64,000 nucleotides of DNA, from contig JANYDK010000071.1 of the NCBI GenBank assembly GCA_025363655.1, positions 248,001 through 312,000 on the forward strand, given 5' to 3'. The notes under the pieces were generated by a model, which saw nothing but the letters and a program-made list of their open reading frames with translations, was not told the DNA's origin and made no database searches. Position 1 is the stretch's first letter, and every line of letters begins with the position of its first letter. The stretch is from Deltaproteobacteria bacterium. GTDB taxonomy: Bacteria; Myxococcota_A; Polyangia; Polyangiales; JADJMO01. The position numbers and the translations under genes are program-made. This document shows, in pieces, positions 8,774-15,948 of this stretch.

Positions 8774-9499
8774 TCACGGAAACACTCCCTCCAACTGAAA
8801 CACCCGAACACGCTCGCTGTTCGAGCACGTCAACGAGCCGATCGTTTCATACAGCGGGTCGCCCTCCGCGACGGGTCCGAAGGACGAGGGTGTTGCAGCC
8901 AGCTCTTTGACCGGCGCGAGGAGCGCGTCGCCCGGAGCGAAGTTGATCGCGACGAAGAGCCGAGTCGGCGCGACGCCGAGGGTGGCGCTGTCCGCGACGA
9001 CGAGGTCGGGATTCGAAAGGCACCGTACGAGCGCCTTGCGCACGTTGGAAGCGACGGACAGCTTCGCGCTCGCCCCTGCGCCCCAGATGGCGACGGTCAC
9101 GCTCTCCTTCGGGCTCTCGATGAGCCGGCACCAGCGCGCAGACACCAAAGAGGGCGCACGGAGTCGTTCGGAAAAGGCGTAGACCCGCACGGCGATGTGC
9201 AGCGCGGTTCCCACTCGCATCGTCTCGAGCTGGGCGAATGGAATCCACGACAACTCGATTCCCTGGATAGTCCCGATCGCCAGCTGACCGTTCACCCACT
9301 TGGTGTCCGCGTGCTGCGTCGGGACCTCGCAAACCTCGTTGCTCGAGGCGGTCGCGGTCGAGGCGGTGGGCGCAGAGGTCGGGATTTTCTCGGCAGGCGC
9401 AGGCAACGGACGACCCGAGGTCGAGTGACAGGCGCAGATCGATGCGCAGACGACGGCCGCACTGCGACGCCGGGCCATGACTGCGATGGATGAGCTCAT
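8774..9499 (-). CDS. hypothetical lipoprotein
   Basis: 241 residues. Starting at the ATG at 9499 is supported by an AAGAGG motif seven bases upstream. A second in-frame ATG at 9478 would start just before the Arg-Arg-Arg of the signal. The N-terminus is a lipoprotein signal ending Ser-Ile-Cys-Ala-Cys, followed by a Pro/Ala/Thr/Ser linker of about 30 residues. The mature part (about 45-241) is a single mixed domain with a few Trp residues and three Cys. I do not recognise the family. It lies 35 bases downstream of the dehydrogenase on the same strand, the last gene of the TetR-linked block, and its 3' end faces the palindrome at 8636. Confidence 0.7.
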   Translation of the reverse strand: MSSSIAVMARRRSAAVVCASICACHSTSGRPLPAPAEKIPTSAPTASTATASSNEVCEVPTQHADTKWVNGQLAIGTIQGIELSWIPFAQLETMRVGTALHIAVRVYAFSERLRAPSLVSARWCRLIESPKESVTVAIWGAGASAKLSVASNVRKALVRCLSNPDLVVADSATLGVAPTRLFVAINFAPGDALLAPVKELAATPSSFGPVAEGDPLYETIGSLTCSNSERVRVFQLEGVFP

Positions 9500-9533
9500 C
9501 GTGGCGCCTCTTGGCGACATCGTCGCGCCCGCC

Positions 9534-10181
9534 TCACCCACGCAGCAGCTTGAACGCGTGCGTCCACGGGCCACCACGCAGTCCCGGGAGGCACCAAAGA
9601 ATGCACAGCGGCTCGATGGCGCGCGCCGCTTCGACGCTGCCCATGTCGGCAGTCTCCCAGCCGAACGCATCGAGGATCTTCGTGACCTCGACCTTGGCCT
9701 TCGCGTTGTCACCGCAGATGAACATCGTCGGCGGTCCGCCCGGAAGCTGCGGATCGACCATGTAGGCGTTTCCGACGCACGAGAACGCCTTCACGAAGTG
9801 CGCGTCCGGGGCCTTCTTCTGCAGACGCTCCATCAACGCTTCGTCGTGCGTGGTGAAGTATCGGAGCACGCCCTGCTGCGGGGGCGCGTCGGCGATCGGG
9901 TTGGTGGTGTCGATGACGGTCTTGCCCGCGAGGTTGGCGATGCCGGCTTGCTCGACGGCAGCTTCGGCAGCGCCGCCCTTCACGGCGAGGACGACGATCT
10001 CTCCCCACTTCGCCGCGTCGGCGAAGGTGCCCGTCTGCGCGTGCGGGCCCGCGCCGGCCTTCCAGTCGGCGAGCTTTCCCGGATCGCGACTGGCACGCAT
10101 CACGTCGTGTCCCTTCTTCAAGAAACCATCGGCCAGCGTCTGCCCGACCGTGCCCGAACCCAAAACGGCGATCTTGCTCAT
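9534..10181 (-). CDS. NADPH-dependent F420-reductase-like oxidoreductase
   Basis: 215 residues from the ATG at 10181. A Rossmann fold is explicit at the N-terminus: beta strand Ile-Ala-Val-Leu, Gly-Ser-Gly-Thr-Val-Gly, and a following Ser-Arg-Asp that suits NADP(H) binding. Later motifs (Val-Leu-Ala-Val-Lys-Gly; Val-Ile-Asp-Thr-Thr-Asn-Pro; Lys-Ala-Phe near residue 150) match the FNO/NADP oxidoreductase family. Members transfer hydride between NADP and F420 or act as dehydrogenases of unknown substrate. No F420 synthesis gene is in view, so the electron partner is open. It sits between the QueG-like gene and the lipoprotein, in the same direction as the tetR gene. Confidence 0.82.
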   Translation of the reverse strand: MSKIAVLGSGTVGQTLADGFLKKGHDVMRASRDPGKLADWKAGAGPHAQTGTFADAAKWGEIVVLAVKGGAAEAAVEQAGIANLAGKTVIDTTNPIADAPPQQGVLRYFTTHDEALMERLQKKAPDAHFVKAFSCVGNAYMVDPQLPGGPPTMFICGDNAKAKVEVTKILDAFGWETADMGSVEAARAIEPLCILWCLPGLRGGPWTHAFKLLRG

Positions 10182-10290
10182 GCGGGAGACGGTACTGCCG
10201 AAGCGTGCCCGAGAACAATTCGCAAGATGCACGGCCGAGATGCGCGGCGTGCATGGGGAAGCCCCTCACGGGCATGCTGCTGCGCGCACC

Positions 10291-11712
10291 TCACCGGGGA
10301 AAGCACGCCGCAAAGCGATCGAGCAGCGATCTCTCCCCCACGATCTTCAACTTGCGCCTCACCACCGCCCACACCGGGCTCCGACGTTTGGCGACGATGT
10401 CGAGCCAGAGATCTCCGCTGCAACGCACGGTCACGTCGGGCATGCCGACCAAGCCGTCTTCGACCTCGAGCGTGCCGTCGTCGATGCGCACGGTCGCGCG
10501 GAGAGTGTGCTTCTCCGACGCGCCTTCGGGACCGCGCACTGCGAGGTCGAAATGGAAGGTGCCACGCCAGCCCTTGGCGGGACCTCGCTGAAACGTGAGC
10601 GGAAGTGATCGGAAGAGCGACTCGATGTTCGCCGGCGCCAAGCTCGATGAGATGACCTTCAATCGCTTGTTGGGGAATCGCTTCTGCACGTGCGCGGCGG
10701 CGTCGGAGCCCGCGACCGCGTAGACCGTCTCGACCTTCTCGGTCAGCGGCTTCATCACGTCGGCGACGAAGGCGCGGCGATCGGCGAGGAAGGGACCCAT
10801 CACGTCCTCGCCCGCAGGGCAGACGGCGATGCAGTAGGCCGCCTTGTAGTTGGGCTGGTAGGCGAGCGATTGCCACATCGAGGCGCTCTCGCTGGGCGTG
10901 ACGCGCGAGCGGAAGTCTTCGCGGCTCTTGCTGTCGGCGACCTCCTCGATGAAGTCGGTGAAGCCGGTCATGAACTCGCGGTAGTTGTGGTCGTAGCAGG
11001 CGGAGAAGCGAAAGGTGCCGTCGGGCTCGATCGCCCCGACGGGGCAGGCGGCGACGCAGAGCTTGCAGCTGACGCAGGGATCGAAGTCGAGCGGCGGCAT
11101 CTCGCCGGCGATCTCGGCCTCGGTGACGACGGTGCCGAGGAGGATGAACGAGCCGAAGCGCGGATGGATGACGCTGCGATGAATCCCCATGCGCCCGAGC
11201 TGCGCGGCGACGGCGACCTTTTTCTGCGAGACGACCCAGGTCCGTCCGGGGAAGGCGTCCATCTCCATCGGGAAGGCCATCGACGGGTTGATGGTGCGGT
11301 GTCCGCGCGCGGCGAGGGCAAGCGCGACGCGATGCGCGACCTCGTCCACCTCGTGTCCTGTGCGATGAAACTCCTGATTCGAGACGCTCCGCGCCGGGCT
11401 GCGAATGTCGTCGGCGTGGGTGCGGAGGACGATCGAGACGAGCGTGCGTGCCGTCGGCAAGGCCGCGCGCACGTGGGGCACCTCTTCGGCGAGGTCGGGA
11501 TGGGCGAGCGAGACCGCCCCGACGTCGTCGGCGCCGGCCTCGAGCGCGATGCGTCGCACGTCGTCGAGCGTGAGCGAGACGGGCGTCTTCGGCGATCTCC
11601 GGCGCAACGCCACCGCGGTCGGATGGCGATCGAGCGCCGTCGCGTGCGGAGTCGGCGCAAGTTTCTTCGGGGGCGAGCTCGAGAGCGCGGGGGCAGGGTC
11701 GGTGTCGGCCAT
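10291..11712 (-). CDS. QueG-like 4Fe-4S protein with SCP2 sterol-carrier domain
   Basis: 473 residues. About 1-45 is a Pro/Ala-rich leader. Residues 46-200 resemble the corrinoid-binding part of epoxyqueuosine-reductase-like proteins. Residues C213, C216, C219 and C223 form a classical 4Fe-4S motif (CxxCxxCxxxCP). A second set (C239, C294, C298) looks incomplete for a second cluster. From about 370 to the end the sequence turns into an SCP2-like domain (Thr-Val-Arg-Cys-Ser-Gly-Asp-Leu-Trp), which binds lipids in other proteins. True QueG lacks this domain, so a role in tRNA queuosine synthesis is doubtful; a redox enzyme on a hydrophobic substrate is more likely. A TetR-type operator and a TATAAT hexamer overlap the annotated start, so translation may begin further in. 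Confidence 0.75.
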   Translation of the reverse strand: MADTDPAPALSSSPPKKLAPTPHATALDRHPTAVALRRRSPKTPVSLTLDDVRRIALEAGADDVGAVSLAHPDLAEEVPHVRAALPTARTLVSIVLRTHADDIRSPARSVSNQEFHRTGHEVDEVAHRVALALAARGHRTINPSMAFPMEMDAFPGRTWVVSQKKVAVAAQLGRMGIHRSVIHPRFGSFILLGTVVTEAEIAGEMPPLDFDPCVSCKLCVAACPVGAIEPDGTFRFSACYDHNYREFMTGFTDFIEEVADSKSREDFRSRVTPSESASMWQSLAYQPNYKAAYCIAVCPAGEDVMGPFLADRRAFVADVMKPLTEKVETVYAVAGSDAAAHVQKRFPNKRLKVISSSLAPANIESLFRSLPLTFQRGPAKGWRGTFHFDLAVRGPEGASEKHTLRATVRIDDGTLEVEDGLVGMPDVTVRCSGDLWLDIVAKRRSPVWAVVRRKLKIVGERSLLDRFAACFPR

Positions 11713-11737
11713 TATATGATGCTCATCATTCCATTGC
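11711..11737. promoter_or_regulatory. TetR-type operator, copy 1
   Basis: ATGATG-CT-CATCAT (11716-11729) is a perfect inverted repeat with 6-base arms directly at the start of the QueG-like gene. The surrounding 27 bases match the site at 12369 at 23 positions. Read on the minus strand, TATAAT (11716-11711) overlaps both the operator and the ATG, so repressor binding would block that promoter element. Confidence 0.7.
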
Positions 11738-11779
11738 GCACGGGAAGACGACGCCCAGCATGGGCGCCGCTCGCAAGCC

Positions 11780-12370
11780 TCAGTGCGTGGTGTCGCGGGC
11801 GACCGCGAGGATGCGCGAAGCGAGCTTCGGATCGTCGACCAGTCGGGCGAGGACGACGGCGCCGATCATCTGCGCGGCGCGGAGCATGGTGTCGTCGTGC
11901 AGGCGATCGGCGGCGCTCTCACGCGAATCGCGTGCCTTGCGCGTCTTCCCCTCGCCGTCGTGCATCTTCTCCTCGAGCAATCGAAGGAAGCCTCGCGCCG
12001 CCTCGCCGAAGGCGCGACGAACCTTCCCGCGTTGATGACGCCCCTCGGTACCGAGCGAAGCAAGCACGCAGCCGTGCTCCGGATGCTCGACGTGCTCCAT
12101 CGAGAGGTAGCGCGCGAGCGTGGCGTCGAGGTCGCCGACGTCCTTGGAGAGGACGCTCGCGCCGGTCTCGTGCGCGGCGACCATCACCGCCTCGGCGACC
12201 AGCTCGTCGCGACTGGCGAAGTGCGCATAGAAGCCGCCGTGCGTGAGGCCGGCCGCCTTCATCAGCGCCGGGATGCTCACGCCCGAGAGCCCATCGCGAC
12301 GAAGCGCGCGCGCCGCCTCCACCAAGATGCCGGCCCGCACCGCTTCTTTGTGACCGTCGGCGTAGCGCAT
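11780..12370 (-). CDS. TetR/AcrR-family transcriptional repressor
   Basis: 196 residues. The N-terminal helix-turn-helix (about 10-55) shows the family signature: Ile-Leu-Val-Glu-Ala-Ala, then Gly-Val-Ser-Ile-Pro-Ala-Leu-Met-Lys-Ala-Ala-Gly-Leu and Gly-Gly-Phe-Tyr-Ala-His-Phe. The C-terminal ligand domain (about 60-190) is helical and resembles repressors next to reductases (the NemR-like group) in overall pattern. Nearly identical inverted repeats lie at its own start and at the start of the QueG-like gene 68 bases downstream. It therefore probably represses itself and the following three genes, releasing them when a small reactive or hydrophobic ligand binds. The ligand is not predictable. 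Confidence 0.85.
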   Translation of the reverse strand: MRYADGHKEAVRAGILVEAARALRRDGLSGVSIPALMKAAGLTHGGFYAHFASRDELVAEAVMVAAHETGASVLSKDVGDLDATLARYLSMEHVEHPEHGCVLASLGTEGRHQRGKVRRAFGEAARGFLRLLEEKMHDGEGKTRKARDSRESAADRLHDDTMLRAAQMIGAVVLARLVDDPKLASRILAVARDTTH

Positions 12371-12395
12371 TGTATGATTGTCATCATTCCATGGC
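12369..12395. promoter_or_regulatory. TetR-type operator, copy 2
   Basis: ATGATT-GT-CATCAT (12374-12387) matches the operator at 11716 apart from the innermost base of one arm and the spacer. It abuts the tetR start codon. On the minus strand TACAAT (12374-12369) overlaps it, a near-consensus -10 element. The placement indicates autorepression. Confidence 0.68.
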
Positions 12396-12531
12396 GATCA
12401 ACCTTGCGCAAGCCGCTCTGCACGTCTCGGAATGCCGTCCGTCTTTCCTCGTCTCCTCGTCTCTGGGCGCGTCACCGGCCCGAAATCGAGGGCCCAAAAT
12501 CGCGAAGGCACCTTGAAAACAAGGCTCGCGC

Positions 12532-12553
12532 AAAATTATGGCGCCATAATTTT
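12532..12553. repeat. AT-rich perfect palindrome, copy 2
   Basis: A 22-nt exact palindrome centred on GGCGCC. Its inner 18 nt are identical to the palindrome at 8636, and here the A/T arms extend to AAAA/TTTT. It lies between tetR and the hypothetical gene at 12658. Both copies are preceded within 25-55 bases by CGAAATCGA. Nothing else is recognised in 12397-12657. Confidence 0.85.
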
Positions 12554-12657
12554 CTCGCACACGACAAAAACGGCCCTTCCCGTGCGGCCTCGGCGGCCTG
12601 CTCACCCGCAGGGGTGCAAAACCTCGACAAATTCACCTCCTTCGATACCTTGCCGGG

Positions 12658-13380
12658 ATGGCCAAGACCGCCGCCGACGCCGCCCCCGCCCCCGCCAAGC
12701 CCGCCGCTCTCTCGCGCGCGCAGCGAGGGAGTCGCGCGCTCAAGCTCGATGCGAGCCAGCGCAAGGTGCTGGAGTCGGCGCTGAGCGAAGGCGAGAAGCT
12801 CGACGAGACGGTGCAGACGGCGGTGATGTCGTTCGGGCGTTGGCTGCTCGGCAACGTCTTCGAAGGCGTGAGCAAGGATGCGCTCGATCGGAAGACGAAG
12901 AACAAGGTCTGGAGCGAGCTGGTGCGTCGCGCCGGCGGTCCGACGCTGACCGTCAGTCGACGTGTGCTCTACGTCGCGCTCTCGCTCGCGGCCTTCGACA
13001 AACAAATCGGCGATCAGTCGTGGCGTCGGCTCGACTACGGGCGCAAGGAGCTCCTCCTCCCGCTCGCCACGCCCGACCGTCTCCGCGCCGGCGCGCAGCA
13101 CGTCTCCAAGTGGAACCTCACGCAGGCGAAGACGCGCGACTACGTCACCGCGCAGCTCGGCAAGTCGGGGAAGTCGCGACAGCGCCGCATCACCGGCGCC
13201 CAGCTGGCCACGCGCGTGACGAAGTGGCGAAGCGAGCTCGAGGGCGCCGGCTTCCTCGCCCACGTCGACACCATGCGTGGCGAGCTGCCGAAGTCCGAGC
13301 GCGAGAAAATGAGTGAAGAGATCGGGCGGTTGCAGAAGGCGTTGGAGGAAGTGGCGAGGGCGTTACGCGGGAAGCGCTGA
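12658..13380 (+). CDS. hypothetical protein, basic and helical
   Basis: 240 residues from the ATG at 12658. It starts with an Ala/Pro/Lys-rich tail (about 1-20), then a predicted all-helical body rich in Lys, Arg, Leu and Ala, and a C-terminal amphipathic or coiled-coil segment (about 205-238). There is no signal peptide or membrane helix. The high basic content and segments such as Lys-Trp-Asn-Leu-Thr-Gln-Ala-Lys-Thr-Arg are compatible with DNA or RNA binding, but I do not recognise a family. It stands alone between the TetR block and the kelch-like pair, with the palindrome at 12532 upstream as possible control region. Confidence 0.7.
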   Translation: MAKTAADAAPAPAKPAALSRAQRGSRALKLDASQRKVLESALSEGEKLDETVQTAVMSFGRWLLGNVFEGVSKDALDRKTKNKVWSELVRRAGGPTLTVSRRVLYVALSLAAFDKQIGDQSWRRLDYGRKELLLPLATPDRLRAGAQHVSKWNLTQAKTRDYVTAQLGKSGKSRQRRITGAQLATRVTKWRSELEGAGFLAHVDTMRGELPKSEREKMSEEIGRLQKALEEVARALRGKR

Positions 13381-13437
13381 TCGAAGCGCTCGATTTCGAG
13401 CTCCCCAAAGGCGATCGGCTTCGGATATCTGTCTTGC

Positions 13438-15948
13438 ATGCTGCGCAAGGCTCTCTCCGTCCCTGTGCTGCCTCTGCTCCTCGTCATCGCCGCCGGAGTC
13501 TCCGCGGGCCCGACCTCGCCGAACGTCGCCGCCGCTCCGCGGCCTCGAGTCGACGTCACGGCCCTTCGCGCGCAGCTCGCCTCCGTCACCCTCCCCGAGC
13601 CCACGGGCGAGCTCTCGGTGGACTACCACGGGAGCGCCGTCCGGCTCGCGCGCCCCGGTGAACCGGGCGTCTCCGTCACCGTGGCCGCGCTCGACCTGGC
13701 CGACGCCGCCGACGTCGCCTCGACGAATCTCGGCGAGGCGCGCACGTTCGCCCTCGGCGACGTCGACGTCGTGCAGCTGGCGACGCGTCATCGGTACGAA
13801 GAGCTGCGCCTCGTTCCGCACGCGACCTCGCAGATCGAGCTCGCCTATCGCGTGAGCCTCGGCGCCGGGCTCGCATCGGTGCGCGTGGTGGACGGGCTCG
13901 TCGAGGTGCTCGATCACGACGGGGTCGCGCGCCTGCGCACCGAGCCCGCCTTCGCCGTCGACGCGCGGGGCACGCGGCGGGCGCTCCTCCCCCAGCTCGT
14001 CGGCACGACCCTCACGTGGCGTGCGGCAACAGCCGATCTGGTCGCTCCGATTGCCATCGATCCGGCGTGGACCACGACTGCGGCGTTGGCCTTTTCACGC
14101 AGCAACGGAAAGCTCTTCCCGCTTCCGGGCGGCAAGAAGTGGATGATCGTCGGAGGGCGGACCGCGACCGGAGGCACGACCGAGATCTACGACGTCGCGA
14201 CCGCGAGCTGGACCACCGGCCCGGCGATGCTCCACCCACGATTGGGTCCCGTCGCGCAGCTCGCCGACGGTCGCATCTTCATGGCGGCCGGTGACACGAC
14301 CGAGTCGCCGCCGGCGGGTGATCTCTTCGACCCAGCCAAGGGCGCCTGGAAGACCACGGTCGTCGCACCGAGCGGGTACGTCACGCCGACGTTGACCGCG
14401 CTCGGGGGCGCCAAGTTCCTCGTCGTCGGTGGTCCCGGCGCATCGGTGTACGACGCCGACGCCAACACCTGGACCAAGACCGCCGGCGCGTCCCTCGAGC
14501 CACGACGCTCGCCGACCGTCACGCTCGCCGACGGCCGCGCACTCCTCGTCGGCGGCACTTCTTTCGCGACCGGAGAGGTGATCGCCTCGGCGGAGATTTT
14601 CGACCCATCCACCGGCAGTTTCACGACCGCCGGCTCGCTCTCGGTCGCGCGGCAGGGCTTCTCCGTCAATCGACTGATCGACGGACGCGTCCTCGTCGTC
14701 GGTGGCTACGACGCGAGCGCGAGCGCGACGCTGCTCCGCTCGACCGAGCTCTTCGATCCGACGACCGGCAAGTGGAGCGCCGGACCGGACTTGCCGGGCG
14801 CGCGCTACTTCCACTCGACTGCGCTGCTCGGCGACGGGCGTCTCCTCGTCGCGGGGGGAGACGCGGCCTCGGTCTTGCTGACGAGCACGCTCTTCCTCGA
14901 CAAGGCGGTGACCGGCTTCACACCCGCCGGAGCGATGCACGACGCTCGTTCGTCCTTCGCCATGGTCGAGATCGATTCGACCAACGGAATCGTGCTCGCG
15001 GCCGGTGGCTACAACGGCGCCGAGATGCGAAGGGTCGAGGTCTTCACGCCGCTCGCACCCGGCAAGCTCTGCGTCGAGCCGGGCGAGTGCGTGAGCGGGC
15101 ACTGCGTCGACGGCGTCTGCTGCGCTTCGATGGGCTGCGCGACCGGCGAGACGTGCGGCGGGCCGGCGACGCCGGGTCAGTGCAAGAAGGCGAACGGCGG
15201 CGTCTGCGCCAAGGGCGACGAGTGCGGGAGCGGCCTCTGCGTCGATGGCCTCTGCTGCGACCGCGCCTGCGACGGCGTCTGCGAGGCGTGCGACGTCGCC
15301 ACGAGCAAAGGGAGCTGCACCACGCTCGCTCCTGGTGACGCTCCGCACGCCAGCCACCCGAAGTGCCCTGGAGACGGGGTCTGCGCCGGACTCTGCGGTG
15401 GCGTCGACGCCAAGAGCTGCACGGTGTTTCCTGGATCAGCGACCTCGTGCGGGGCCGCGAGCTGCAAGGACGGGGTCGAGTCGTCGGCCTCCACCTGCGA
15501 CGGCGCTGGCAAGTGCAACGCGCCCGTCACCGGCAAGTGCGAGCCGTTCGTCTGCGCCGCGACGAGCTGCAAGCGCGGATGCGCGGTCGATGCCGACTGC
15601 GCCGTCGGTTACTCGTGCGACGCGCGCTCGGGCCGCTGCGTTTTCGGCGCCAAGTGCGACGGCGATCACGTGGTGGTGATTCCGAGCGGCGGCGGCGACA
15701 TCGACTGCACCCCGTACCGATGCGCCGGCTCTGCGTGCATCGAGAAATGCTCGACCTCGGACGACTGCGTGGTCGGCACGACCTGCGACGGGTCGACGGG
15801 CGTCTGCGCCCCGGTCCAGACGGACGGAGGGAGCTCGGGCGGGTGCGCGACGAAAGCAGGGGGTGGCCCTGGCTTCGGCCTCATCGCAGTCGTCGGGCTG
15901 ATCGCCCTCGGTTTACGACGTCGCGGCAACGGTGGAGGTCGGCGATGA
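13438..15948 (+). CDS. secreted kelch-like, Cys-rich protein with MYXO-CTERM tail
   Basis: 836 residues. There is a signal peptide (about 1-25), then an N-terminal beta domain ending in Ile-Asp-Pro-Ala-Trp-Thr near 205. Five or six kelch-like units follow (about 215-530, each with Gly-Gly, a Tyr or Phe, Asp-Pro-Thr-Gly and Trp-Thr/Ser), predicting a beta-propeller. Residues about 545-800 are strongly cysteine-rich with repeated Cys-Val-Asp-Gly-X-Cys-Cys units. The tail has Gly-Gly-Cys, a hydrophobic helix and Arg-Arg-Arg, the MYXO-CTERM pattern linked to processing and surface anchoring in myxobacteria. Such proteins are often mislabelled as unrelated enzymes in databases. The stop overlaps the start of a paralogue (ATGA), so the two are coupled. 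Its role is unknown; a surface or matrix structure is plausible. Confidence 0.85.
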   Translation: MLRKALSVPVLPLLLVIAAGVSAGPTSPNVAAAPRPRVDVTALRAQLASVTLPEPTGELSVDYHGSAVRLARPGEPGVSVTVAALDLADAADVASTNLGEARTFALGDVDVVQLATRHRYEELRLVPHATSQIELAYRVSLGAGLASVRVVDGLVEVLDHDGVARLRTEPAFAVDARGTRRALLPQLVGTTLTWRAATADLVAPIAIDPAWTTTAALAFSRSNGKLFPLPGGKKWMIVGGRTATGGTTEIYDVATASWTTGPAMLHPRLGPVAQLADGRIFMAAGDTTESPPAGDLFDPAKGAWKTTVVAPSGYVTPTLTALGGAKFLVVGGPGASVYDADANTWTKTAGASLEPRRSPTVTLADGRALLVGGTSFATGEVIASAEIFDPSTGSFTTAGSLSVARQGFSVNRLIDGRVLVVGGYDASASATLLRSTELFDPTTGKWSAGPDLPGARYFHSTALLGDGRLLVAGGDAASVLLTSTLFLDKAVTGFTPAGAMHDARSSFAMVEIDSTNGIVLAAGGYNGAEMRRVEVFTPLAPGKLCVEPGECVSGHCVDGVCCASMGCATGETCGGPATPGQCKKANGGVCAKGDECGSGLCVDGLCCDRACDGVCEACDVATSKGSCTTLAPGDAPHASHPKCPGDGVCAGLCGGVDAKSCTVFPGSATSCGAASCKDGVESSASTCDGAGKCNAPVTGKCEPFVCAATSCKRGCAVDADCAVGYSCDARSGRCVFGAKCDGDHVVVIPSGGGDIDCTPYRCAGSACIEKCSTSDDCVVGTTCDGSTGVCAPVQTDGGSSGGCATKAGGGPGFGLIAVVGLIALGLRRRGNGGGRR

